Origin: an uncultured Clostridia bacterium
Lineage (GTDB): Bacteria > Bacillota > Clostridia > Oscillospirales > Oscillospiraceae
Assembly (NCBI GenBank): GCA_947176425.1
Contig: CAMWQV010000034.1
Span: forward strand, 1 to 10,181
Length of the DNA: 10,181 bases
Direction: 5' to 3'
Shown here in pieces: positions 1 to 6,155 of the stretch. Position 1 is the first letter of the stretch. Every line of letters begins with the position of its first letter. A program made the position numbers and the translations under genes. Under the pieces are notes generated by a model that was not told the origin of the DNA, did no database searches, and saw only the letters and a program-made list of their open reading frames with translations.

Positions 1-1391
1 CCATAATAGCTGTCCAGGACGGCCAGGGGGCCGTTCACGCTCTCAGCTTCGCGGACCTCAACAGGGGACTTGTCGCCCAAAGGCGCGTGCTTGAGCATCT
101 GGCCGCCGTTGTCATTAGTACTCATCTCGAAGATATCAAAGCCGTCACCCTCGTCGTAGGTGCCCCAGTTGTTCTGCGGGGACTGCATGGGATCATACAT
201 CTGATCCAGCCAGGAGCAGACCAGAGCGGGATTTTCCGCTACAGAGGTCACGACGCAGCGGCCGCGCTGGAAACCGGAGGTGTAGGAAGCGGTAGCGGGG
301 GTAATATTGGTGGTGTCAGCCTTCAGCATGGGCAGGGGCTCCCAACCTTGCAGGGAAGGAGCGACATTGCCAACGTCCCAGGTGAAGCAGACGCCGTAGC
401 GGTTGCTCTTGCCCTTAGCGACGTAGGTGGACCAATCCTGGGTGAACGCCTCGACGTCAATCAGGCCCTCGGAATACAGCTTATGCAGCCATTCAGTACC
501 CTTCTTGAAGCCTTCGGACTGAGCGACGCAGACAACCTTGCCCTCATCGGTCACAGCCATGTGTTTCCAGGCATCGGGATCACCGTAGCCCTCGCCGAAG
601 CCGTTGATCAGGATATAGGGATCCTGACCGCCGTCGTTGAGGATGCAGGACATGGGGATGATGTCGCCGTCGATGTTAAATTCAGCTTTCAGAGCGGCGT
701 TGTTGTCGCGGAAAGCGATGAGAACATTCTCAAACTCGTCAATGGTGGTGGGCATTTCCAGATTCAGGAAGTCCAGCCAAGCCGTATTGATGAAGGGCAT
801 ATTGCCCAGGAGCTGGATAGCGGTCTCCCGATAGCCCAGCTGCTCAATCCAGGGCAAGCCCCAGATATGACCGTCGGAGTCGTAGCACATAGCCTTGTAC
901 TCGGGCGCCTGCTCAAAGACCTTTTGCAGGTTGGGCATATACTTGTCGATGTAGTCCTCCAAAGGAATGATAACACCATTCTTGGCATACTTCAGCAGGT
1001 CGACCTCGCCAAAGCCTGCGTTGAAGACGAAGTCCGGGAGGGTCTTGGCGTTGGACATTTCCAGCTGAATCTTGTCGCCCCACTGGTCCATCTGAATGGC
1101 ACGCCACTCAACATGGACGTTGGTCTTTTCCTCAAGGCGTTTGAAGATTGTGCGGTTGTTCGGCTCGGACTCGGTGCTTGCGGGGAAGTTGGTCAGGCCC
1201 TTAATAGTGGCCTTTTCCGCCAGCGGCATAGCTACTTCTGCGGGGTCCACATCCAGGCCCTTGCTTCCGCTACTGCCGGGATTTCCGCCGCCGTTGCCGC
1301 CTCCATTGCCGCCGCCGCAGCCAGCCAGCAGTGCGATGGACATTACCAGCGCAAGGACAAGCGCTATGCTTCTGCGATACAATTTGCTCAT
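1..1391 (-). CDS. Sugar ABC transporter substrate-binding lipoprotein (LplA/YtcQ-like), C-terminus cut by window edge
   Basis: Extracellular lipid-anchored receptor that captures a carbohydrate and hands it to the two permeases encoded just upstream. The frame is open from the ATG at 1391 to the left edge (463 complete codons, no stop), so the end is missing; relatives are usually about 500-560 residues. Residues 1-25 form a lipoprotein signal: MSKLYRR, a hydrophobic stretch, then lipobox LLAGC with the lipidated Cys25. A flexible Gly/Asn linker follows (three GGGN units, residues 26-37, then PGSSGSKG). The mature part has features of this receptor class, such as KRLEEKTNVHVEWR, ending a region with many aromatics (QGWEPLP, DQMYDP, NNWGTYDEGDGFD). 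An AAAGGAG site lies 9 nt before the ATG. It is the third gene of a minus-strand operon, 69 nt after the LplC-type permease. The class is confident; the ligand is unknown. The long plus-strand open frame at 87-1460 is its antisense shadow. Confidence 0.93.
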   Translation of the reverse strand, partial: MSKLYRRSIALVLALVMSIALLAGCGGGNGGGNGGGNPGSSGSKGLDVDPAEVAMPLAEKATIKGLTNFPASTESEPNNRTIFKRLEEKTNVHVEWRAIQMDQWGDKIQLEMSNAKTLPDFVFNAGFGEVDLLKYAKNGVIIPLEDYIDKYMPNLQKVFEQAPEYKAMCYDSDGHIWGLPWIEQLGYRETAIQLLGNMPFINTAWLDFLNLEMPTTIDEFENVLIAFRDNNAALKAEFNIDGDIIPMSCILNDGGQDPYILINGFGEGYGDPDAWKHMAVTDEGKVVCVAQSEGFKKGTEWLHKLYSEGLIDVEAFTQDWSTYVAKGKSNRYGVCFTWDVGNVAPSLQGWEPLPMLKADTTNITPATASYTSGFQRGRCVVTSVAENPALVCSWLDQMYDPMQSPQNNWGTYDEGDGFDIFEMSTNDNGGQMLKHAPLGDKSPVEVREAESVNGPLAVLDSYY

Positions 1392-1423
1392 GTCACATTT
1401 CTCCTTTTCATCATTATACTTGT

Positions 1424-1449
1424 TTTTGCAGGCAATATTGCCTGTAAAA
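1424..1449 (-). promoter_or_regulatory. Intercistronic hairpin between permease and binding-protein genes
   Basis: The 16-bp perfect palindrome CAGGCAATATTGCCTG (1429-1444) is flanked by TTTT and AAAA that also pair, with one A-C mismatch on the minus strand (G-U on the plus strand). On the transcribed minus strand it is followed by AAAACAAG, not a U tract, so it is not a normal terminator. In binding-protein operons such hairpins often block 3' exonucleases or mark processing sites, letting the binding-protein message outlast the permease message. That role is inferred from position. A TATAAT at 1413-1418 (minus) has no matching -35, so an internal promoter is not claimed. Confidence 0.5.
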
Positions 1450-1460
1450 GCACATCGTGA

Positions 1461-2366
1461 TTATCCCTTCACGGCGCCGGCCATAATGCCGCTGTCGAAA
1501 TATTTCTGGAAGAAGGGATACATAATCATCAGGGGCAGGCTGGAAATGATAATTGTTGCGTACTTGAGCAGCTCAGCCAGCTGGGCGCGCTCGGCGGTAC
1601 TCTGCATATCGGAGACCATGCCGGGTTCCGGCTGGCTCTGAATCAGGATAGCGCGGAGGACCAGCTGCAGGGGCTGCTTGTTCGGGTCGTTGAGGTAGAT
1701 CATGGCGTCGAAGTAGCTGTTCCACATACCGACGAAGTTCCACATGGAGATGGTAGCAATAATCGGGGTACAGACCGGAATCAGGATTTTGAAGAAGTAA
1801 TCCATTTCCGACGCGCCGTCGATGTCCGCTGCCTCCTGCAAATCCCGGGGAATGCCCTGATAGTATGTACGGACAATAATCATATTCCAGACGCTGAATG
1901 CGCCGGGTACCAAGATTGCCAGCGGGTTGTCCAGCCAGCCGAGGTTGTTGATCAGCAAGTAGGTCGGGATCAAGCCGCCGCCAAAAAACATCGTGATAAT
2001 AAAGATGAGGCTGAAGAAACCTCTTCCGCGGAAATCGGGGCGGGACATGGGGTAGGCTGCCAGAAGCGTGACAACACCGCCCAGAACGGTAGCCGCGATA
2101 GAGTAGAGCAAGGCGTTCCGGAAGCCCACCCAGATCTGGGCGTTGCTCATAACGCGTTCATACGCCGTCAGGGTCCACTGGCTGAAATCGAAGGTGACGC
2201 CCTTGTTCTGGAGTGTGATAGGATCAATGAAGGACGAAAGGATAATATAAATGACGGGGAAAATGATGGCGACCAGGAACAAGCCGAGGATGGTATAGCA
2301 GATGACCAAAAGGACCTTGTCGCCGGTAGGCTGCTTGGCAAATTCACTCTTTTTCTTAGGCTGCAC
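1461..2366 (-). CDS. Sugar ABC transporter permease, LplC/YtcP type
   Basis: Inner-membrane subunit of the importer, 301 residues, typical for the family. It has about six hydrophobic segments, the first at about residues 17-45 (LVICYTILGLFLVAIIFPVIY). The permease EAA loop, which docks on the ATPase, is at residues 178-197 (E178, A179, A180, G184, P197) and has the family spacing. The C-terminal FFQKYFDSGIMAGAVKG resembles the end usual in this group. The start is GTG at 2366: an AAAGGAG site lies about 9 nt upstream, and no other in-frame start exists nearby. An ATG 4 nt earlier (2370) is out of frame and reaches TAA after four codons. The gene lies 21 nt after the LplB-type permease and 69 nt before the binding protein, so it is the middle gene of one operon. 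No ATPase is nearby; such systems usually borrow a shared MsmX/UgpC-like ATPase. Substrate unknown. Confidence 0.93.
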   Translation of the reverse strand: MQPKKKSEFAKQPTGDKVLLVICYTILGLFLVAIIFPVIYIILSSFIDPITLQNKGVTFDFSQWTLTAYERVMSNAQIWVGFRNALLYSIAATVLGGVVTLLAAYPMSRPDFRGRGFFSLIFIITMFFGGGLIPTYLLINNLGWLDNPLAILVPGAFSVWNMIIVRTYYQGIPRDLQEAADIDGASEMDYFFKILIPVCTPIIATISMWNFVGMWNSYFDAMIYLNDPNKQPLQLVLRAILIQSQPEPGMVSDMQSTAERAQLAELLKYATIIISSLPLMIMYPFFQKYFDSGIMAGAVKG

Positions 2367-2387
2367 GCATTCTCACTCCTTTCTTAA

Positions 2388-3335
2388 TTAATACATGCCC
2401 TTGCCTTCGTTCATCTTCTTGACCATCTCGTTCACGGTGATCAGGAGGATGACGTTGATGACAGTGTTGAAGAGGCCCACAGCGGTAGAGAAGCTGTAGT
2501 CGCCGTCGATCAGACCCTTTTTGTACACGTAGGTCGAGATGATTTCGGAAGACGCCATGTTCAGGTCGGTCTGGAGGGCGTAAGCCTTTTCAAAGCCGAC
2601 GCTCATGATGTTGCCGGCGGCGTTGATGAACTGGATCAGCACCGTGTCCTTGATGGCGGGCCATTCCACCACCTGGATCTGCTGGATGATGTTGGCGCCG
2701 TCGATGACGGCAGCCTCGGTCAGATCCTTACTGGCGTTGGAGAGGGCCGCGGTGTAGATGATGGAACCCCAGCCTGCGCCCTGCCAGATGCCGGAGGCGA
2801 TATAGATGGTACGGAACGCCTGGGGCATCGTCATGAAGTTATAGGACGTGCCCAGGAGCATGTTGAGCATGCCGGTGGGGGAAAGAAGAATACGTACGAT
2901 ACCGCAGAGGACGATAACAGAGATGAAGTTAGGCATATACAGCACCAACTGGATCTTCTGCTTGATGCTCTTGCTCAGAATACGGTTGAGCAGGAACGCC
3001 AGCAGGATGGGAGCCGGGAAGCCCCACAGCAGGCCGAAGACACTCAGCTTGAGGGTATTGGACAGATAGCTGAGGAAGTCCGGGGATGAGAGGAACCGCT
3101 TGAAGTGATAGAGGCCGACCCATTCGCTCCCGAAGACACCCGCGAAGGGGTTGTAGTTCTCGAATGCGATCAGAACGCCGCCCATCGGGATATAGCGGAA
3201 AATAATCGTCAGCAGGAAAGCAGGCATGATAAAGAATAAATACAGCTGCCAATGCTGCCGGATGTACACCATACTGTTATGCAGTTTGGTGCTTCCGCTT
3301 TGTTGGGAAATGGTACTTGTCGGTGGTTTACTCAT
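2388..3335 (-). CDS. Sugar ABC transporter permease, LplB type
   Basis: First gene of the importer operon; 315 residues from the chosen start. The N-terminal WQLYLFFIMPAFLLTIIFRY, followed by IPMGGVLIAFENYNPF, is characteristic of LplB-type permeases. An EAA loop sits at residues 207-226 (E207, A208, A209, G213, P226), the contact point for the ATPase. About six membrane segments are visible. The open frame extends to an ATG at 3395, but the ATG at 3335 is preferred: it has a near-perfect AAGGAGG site 6 nt upstream, and the extra 20 residues (with HCFGKMKRRR) are unlike the family. It should pair with the LplC-type subunit to form the heterodimeric membrane channel. It is transcribed from a strong promoter near 3416-3444, leaving a leader of about 75 nt that contains one copy of the TGTGCAAAT motif. 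Confidence 0.94.
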   Translation of the reverse strand: MSKPPTSTISQQSGSTKLHNSMVYIRQHWQLYLFFIMPAFLLTIIFRYIPMGGVLIAFENYNPFAGVFGSEWVGLYHFKRFLSSPDFLSYLSNTLKLSVFGLLWGFPAPILLAFLLNRILSKSIKQKIQLVLYMPNFISVIVLCGIVRILLSPTGMLNMLLGTSYNFMTMPQAFRTIYIASGIWQGAGWGSIIYTAALSNASKDLTEAAVIDGANIIQQIQVVEWPAIKDTVLIQFINAAGNIMSVGFEKAYALQTDLNMASSEIISTYVYKKGLIDGDYSFSTAVGLFNTVINVILLITVNEMVKKMNEGKGMY

Positions 3336-3366
3336 GTTTCTCCTCCTTTTCATTTTTCCAAAACAA

Positions 3367-3375
3367 TGTGCAAAT
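3367..3375 (-). promoter_or_regulatory. ATTTGCACA motif in the transporter leader (candidate regulator site)
   Basis: TGTGCAAAT on the plus strand, read as ATTTGCACA on the minus strand, lies about 35 nt downstream of the predicted transporter transcription start. The same 9-mer occurs exactly at 3578-3586 and 3650-3658, inside the two plus-strand promoters. An 8/9 copy (ATTTGCACT) lies at 3459-3467, just upstream of the transporter -35. The clustering in one divergent control region suggests a shared operator, probably for the adjacent regulator. This is inference; the motif is not itself palindromic. Confidence 0.4.
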
Positions 3376-3415
3376 AAAGTGTTTGTTTGCAGCATTTTCT
3401 GGATTTAGCAGATTG

Positions 3416-3444
3416 ATGATATCATCCTATTCACAATTTGTCAA
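3416..3444 (-). promoter_or_regulatory. SigA-type promoter of the transporter operon with overlapping palindrome
   Basis: On the minus strand TTGACA (3444-3439, 6/6) is followed by a 17-bp spacer and TATCAT (3421-3416, 5/6), preceded by TG in an extended -10 arrangement. Transcription should start near 3409. The -10 lies in the perfect 12-bp palindrome GATGATATCATC (3415-3426), so a dimeric protein bound there would block the promoter. The promoter points into the LplB-type permease gene and should serve all three transporter genes. Confidence 0.75.
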
Positions 3445-3541
3445 TAATTATTTTCATCATTTGCACTATTTTTAGCGTTTTATACAAAAACAACAGGCCC
3501 AATAAGTTATGTTCTACAAAAAACGTTTCAGAGTTTCGATT

Positions 3542-3567
3542 TTGCTTTTGCATTATGCAGAAAGCAA
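3542..3567. promoter_or_regulatory. Imperfect dyad upstream of regulator promoter 1
   Basis: TTGCTTT (3542-3548) pairs with AAAGCAA (3561-3567), and the inner TGCA (3549-3552) pairs with TGCA (3556-3559); one G is bulged and the centre is 3 nt. The dyad ends 5 bp before the -35 of the first plus-strand promoter. It may be an operator or activator site. A LacI-style core, AAACGTTT (3521-3528), lies 13 bp further upstream. Neither is proven. Confidence 0.3.
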
Positions 3568-3572
3568 GTATA

Positions 3573-3601
3573 TTGACATTTGCACACAAACATGGTAACA
3601 T
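3573..3601 (+). promoter_or_regulatory. Promoter 1 for the LacI-yesL operon
   Basis: TTGACA (3573-3578) and TAACAT (3596-3601, 4/6 to TATAAT) are separated by 17 bp, with TGG just before the -10 (extended -10). The ATTTGCACA motif starts on the last base of the -35 and fills the upstream spacer, so a protein bound there would compete with RNA polymerase. Predicted start is near 3608. Confidence 0.65.
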
Positions 3602-3644
3602 ACTATTGATAAAAACAAACTCTGACGTGCGCTGGAGTGTTTTA

Positions 3645-3673
3645 TTGACATTTGCACAGTCCTGTGGTAACAT
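3645..3673 (+). promoter_or_regulatory. Promoter 2 for the LacI-yesL operon
   Basis: Same layout as promoter 1: TTGACA (3645-3650), 17-bp spacer, extended TGG and TAACAT (3668-3673), with ATTTGCACA at 3650-3658. The start is predicted near 3680, leaving a leader under 30 nt that just holds the GGAGG site (3691-3695) of the regulator gene. Confidence 0.68.
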
Positions 3674-3707
3674 AACCGTAAGCAGAAAATGGAGGATAGC
3701 ATAGGTT

Positions 3708-4745
3708 ATGAAAAAGGTTACCATCCAGGATATCGCTGATGCGCTGGGGATTTCCCGGAACACGGTATCAAAAGCCATCAATAATGCCGATGGGCTGGCC
3801 GACGCCACCAGAGAAAAAATTCTCAAGAAGGCCGTAGAAATGGAATATAAACAATTTTCGTATGTTACCGCTCTGACGGAAGGTACGTCCGCCGCCCGGC
3901 CTGAGGTTTCTAAAGGCGCCGGAGAAATTTCCCTGTTCACCGCCAGTATCTTCCATATGACGAACCACTTTGCCGCGCTGATGCTGGACCGGTTCCGGCA
4001 GGAGCTGGCGCAGATCGGCTATTCGCTGAATATCCATATCGTAGACCACGAGAATATCGTTCACCGCACTCTGCCTGCTACGTTCAATCAGGAGCGGTGC
4101 AGCGGCATCATATGTATAGAGATGTTCAACTGGGACTATGATGAGATGCTTTGCCGTCTGGGTCTGCCTACTTTATTTGTAGACACGCCCATCAAGAGGG
4201 ACGGGAACTCGCTGCCCTCCGACCAGCTCTACATGGAAAATACGGTGGGAATTACGAAACTGGTTAACGATATGCTCCAAAAGGGCAAAAAAAGAATCGG
4301 CTTTCTTGGCGATTATGAACACTGCCAATCTTTTTATGAACGCTATACCGCCTATCGCTGCGCCATGCTCATGGCAGGCGCGGAGGTGGAGGAGAAATTT
4401 ATTATCTGTGAGAATGCGGCGGCGGAAATGGAAAAATGCCTCAGCGAGCTGACGGAAATGCCGGATCTGTTCATATGCGGCAATGATTTCGTGGCGATGG
4501 ACGCCGTGCAGGTACTGCGCAGGCTGGGAAAATCCATCCCCGAGGACGTGATGCTCTCCGGTTTTGACGACGCGCCGGAATCCCGGATCATTACCCCGCC
4601 CCTGACAAGCGTTCATATACATACGGATATTATGGCCTTTACCGCTGTTGATCTTTTGCTGACGCGAATCAAAGAGCCAAATCTGGACTATCGGATCGTC
4701 CATACCGAAACGGAGCTGATCTGTAGAGATTCCACCAAATGTTAG
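3708..4745 (+). CDS. LacI-family transcriptional regulator with atypical linker
   Basis: DNA-binding sugar-responsive regulator, 345 residues. Residues 1-48 are a LacI helix-turn-helix (VTIQDIADALGISRNTVSKAINN). Residues from about 73 form a periplasmic-binding-protein-like sensor domain (ISLFTASIFHMTNHFAALML; later KKRIGFLGD at 194-202 and FICGNDFVAMDAVQVLRRLG at 255-274, then EDVMLSGFDD). The linker at 49-72 (QFSYVTALTEGTSAARPEVSKGAG) lacks the usual hinge-helix pattern NxxARxLxxxxT and is longer, as in a sub-group of Firmicutes LacI proteins with an SRNTVSKA recognition helix. The start has GGAGG 12 nt upstream, slightly long. Divergent from the importer and first in an operon with the YesL gene, it most likely controls the importer and itself through sites in 3336-3707. 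The effector is unknown. Confidence 0.9.
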   Translation: MKKVTIQDIADALGISRNTVSKAINNADGLADATREKILKKAVEMEYKQFSYVTALTEGTSAARPEVSKGAGEISLFTASIFHMTNHFAALMLDRFRQELAQIGYSLNIHIVDHENIVHRTLPATFNQERCSGIICIEMFNWDYDEMLCRLGLPTLFVDTPIKRDGNSLPSDQLYMENTVGITKLVNDMLQKGKKRIGFLGDYEHCQSFYERYTAYRCAMLMAGAEVEEKFIICENAAAEMEKCLSELTEMPDLFICGNDFVAMDAVQVLRRLGKSIPEDVMLSGFDDAPESRIITPPLTSVHIHTDIMAFTAVDLLLTRIKEPNLDYRIVHTETELICRDSTKC

Positions 4746-4763
4746 GGACAAGAGGTATGCGTG

Positions 4764-5444
4764 ATGAAATTCTTATCCTATGACAGTAAATTCAGTCAGA
4801 TTCTTTTGCGTCTGTGTAAAAGCTGCTGTCTCAACGCTCTTTGGATGATGTGTTCGCTTCCGGTCTTTACGATTGGCGCTTCTACCACTGCGCTGTATTA
4901 CGCCTCGTTTAAGATCGTCAAGGAGGAGGACCGCTCTCTGACCCGCACGTTCTTCCGGGCTTTTCGGGAGAATTTCCGGCAGGCCACCGTTCTGTGGCTG
5001 ATTTTTCTCGCTTTCGGAATACTGCTGGGCGCGGACGGGTACTTTCTTTACCGCCTGCGCGCAAATTCTTCCGGCGCCGAAGCTATGCTGTTTACGCTGA
5101 TGCTGGCGTGCGTCATAGCGGCGGCGGTGGTGTACGTCATTGCGCTGCTCTATGTCTTCCCCCTGGTGGCCAGCGTCTCCAATACAAATTGGGCAATGGT
5201 AAAAAATTCTTTCCTGATCGGCACCCACTATCTGTTCTGTACGATTCTCGTGTTTGCCATTCATTTTGCCATGTTCTTCGCCATAGTTGTCGTCTTCACG
5301 CCGTTGTTTCTGTTTGGCGAGGGCCTGTGCGCTCTGCTCAGCTCCTACCTGCTGGTCAATGTGATCCGCGCCTGCTCCTACGACCCGGATGATGACGTGG
5401 AGGACGATGATGTGGAGGACGATGAGGACGGGGGCGGCGTATGA
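4764..5444 (+). CDS. YesL/DUF624 family membrane protein with acidic C-terminal tail
   Basis: 226-residue integral membrane protein of the DUF624 (YesL) family, which often lies beside LplA/B/C-type sugar importers; its molecular role is not established. Family-like features are the N-terminal YDSKFSQILLRLCKSCCLNALWMMCSLPVFTIGASTTALYY and the KEEDRSLTRTFFRAFRENFRQA loop. Four or more membrane segments are visible, near residues 22-45, 76-95, 107-135, 156-182 and 187-202. The last 20 residues are almost all Asp/Glu (DPDDDVEDDDVEDDEDGGGV), encoded partly by a 15-bp tandem repeat. ATG 4764 is preferred over the in-frame GTG at 4761 because AAGAGG (4750-4755) then lies 8 nt upstream. It starts 18 nt after the LacI stop and overlaps the next gene by ATGA, so all three are co-transcribed. 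Confidence 0.88.
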   Translation: MKFLSYDSKFSQILLRLCKSCCLNALWMMCSLPVFTIGASTTALYYASFKIVKEEDRSLTRTFFRAFRENFRQATVLWLIFLAFGILLGADGYFLYRLRANSSGAEAMLFTLMLACVIAAAVVYVIALLYVFPLVASVSNTNWAMVKNSFLIGTHYLFCTILVFAIHFAMFFAIVVVFTPLFLFGEGLCALLSSYLLVNVIRACSYDPDDDVEDDDVEDDEDGGGV

Positions 5445-6094
5445 AGCTCACTCCCCAGGAACGCGCGGCGCGGCGGGACTCTTTTCGCAGAATGAGCGCG
5501 GCGGACAAATTCGATCATATCTATACCTATTATAAACTGCCAATCCTGCTGCTGGTGACGGCGCTGGCGTTTGTGGGTTACACCGTATACCGGCAGGTGA
5601 CAAAAAAGGACGTTGTTCTGTATGCCGCATATCTGAATATCTCTGTGGGCGATGACCTGAACGCACAGCTGAGCGAGGGATTTATTACCGCGGCGGGATT
5701 GAATCCGAAGAAGAACGAGGTATATCTGTATCAAACCCTCTATATTTCCGACGACCCCGCCCAGGAGTATCTTCAGTACGCCTACGCGTCAAATCTGAAA
5801 CTGCTGGCCGCCATCAGCGCCGAACAGCTGGATGTTGTTCTGATGAACCGGGAAGCCTATGACCGTCTTTCCCGAAACGGCTATCTGCTGGAGCTGCCGG
5901 ATTTGCCCGATAATTCCCTGTATTCTGTTCTGGAGCCGCGGCTGACGGAAAACTGGGACGCACTGGATCTTTCCGGTTTCCCGCTGTTTCAGAGCGCGGG
6001 TTTTTCCGATACCGTCTATCTCGGCGTGATCAGAAACAGTCCGCGGCTGCCCGCCGTCATGCAGTACACAGCGTATCTGGCGGATGGGGCATAA
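5441..6094 (+). CDS. Unrecognised single-pass membrane protein, partner of YesL-type gene
   Basis: 217 residues with no named family that I recognise with confidence. Residues 1-28 are basic and polar (MKLTPQERAARRDSFRRMSA), followed by one membrane segment at about 33-50 (LPILLLVTALAFVGYTVY). The rest is a soluble domain that should face outward if the basic N-terminus stays inside. That domain has a DVVLYAAYLNISVGDDLNAQ start and a DVVLMNREAYDRLSRNGYLLEL stretch, recalling the pattern of small solute-binding-like folds, but this is weak. The ATGA overlap with the YesL gene and poor ribosome binding site (GGGGGCG) suggest translational coupling. I recall similar proteins following YesL genes in other Clostridia, which suggests a functional pair. 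The intrinsic terminator at 6111-6137 ends the operon. Confidence 0.85.
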   Translation: MKLTPQERAARRDSFRRMSAADKFDHIYTYYKLPILLLVTALAFVGYTVYRQVTKKDVVLYAAYLNISVGDDLNAQLSEGFITAAGLNPKKNEVYLYQTLYISDDPAQEYLQYAYASNLKLLAAISAEQLDVVLMNREAYDRLSRNGYLLELPDLPDNSLYSVLEPRLTENWDALDLSGFPLFQSAGFSDTVYLGVIRNSPRLPAVMQYTAYLADGA

Positions 6095-6110
6095 CATCTT
6101 TGCAAATTTG

Positions 6111-6137
6111 AAATCCCCCGGTTTTCCGGGGGATTTT
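6111..6137 (+). terminator. Intrinsic terminator after the regulator-YesL operon
   Basis: AAATCCCCCGG (6111-6121) pairs perfectly with CCGGGGGATTT (6126-6136) around a TTTT loop, an 11-bp GC-rich stem followed by TTTTGTAT. The 3' U run is short, so some read-through into the next gene is possible. The ribosome binding site of the second LacI gene follows within 7 nt. Confidence 0.82.
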
Positions 6138-6155
6138 GTATAAGGGAGGGACCCT

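Larger units (their letters stand above)
3571..3674 (+). repeat. Two 32-bp direct repeats, each a complete promoter
   Basis: Units at 3571-3602 and 3643-3674 share a 16-bp left block (TATTGACATTTGCACA) and a 10-bp right block (TGGTAACATA). Only the central 6 bp differ (CAAACA versus GTCCTG), so 26 of 32 positions match. The units are 72 bp apart and the sequence between them is not repeated. Conservation of exactly the promoter elements and the ATTTGCACA motif, with drift in the spacer centre, suggests selection on binding sites rather than a fresh duplication. Confidence 0.85.

Noticed and set aside
1413..1441. Internal promoter before the binding-protein gene (TATAAT on the minus strand)
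   Set aside because: No recognisable -35 at 16-18 bp spacing and no extended TG; a lone -10 match is not enough.
87..1460. Long plus-strand open frame of 457 codons
   Set aside because: Antisense to the binding-protein gene, whose minus-strand frame shows a lipobox, a ribosome binding site and family-like sequence and stays open to the window edge.
3516..3530. CcpA cre site at TGAAACGTTTTTT (minus strand)
   Set aside because: Spacing between TG and CG is one base short of the cre consensus. It is kept only as a possible LacI-type AAACGTTT core.
3431..3940. Open frames in the divergent control region (minus 3431-3940, plus 3438-3704)
   Set aside because: They overlap recognisable promoters and the LacI helix-turn-helix codons, and lack protein-like composition.
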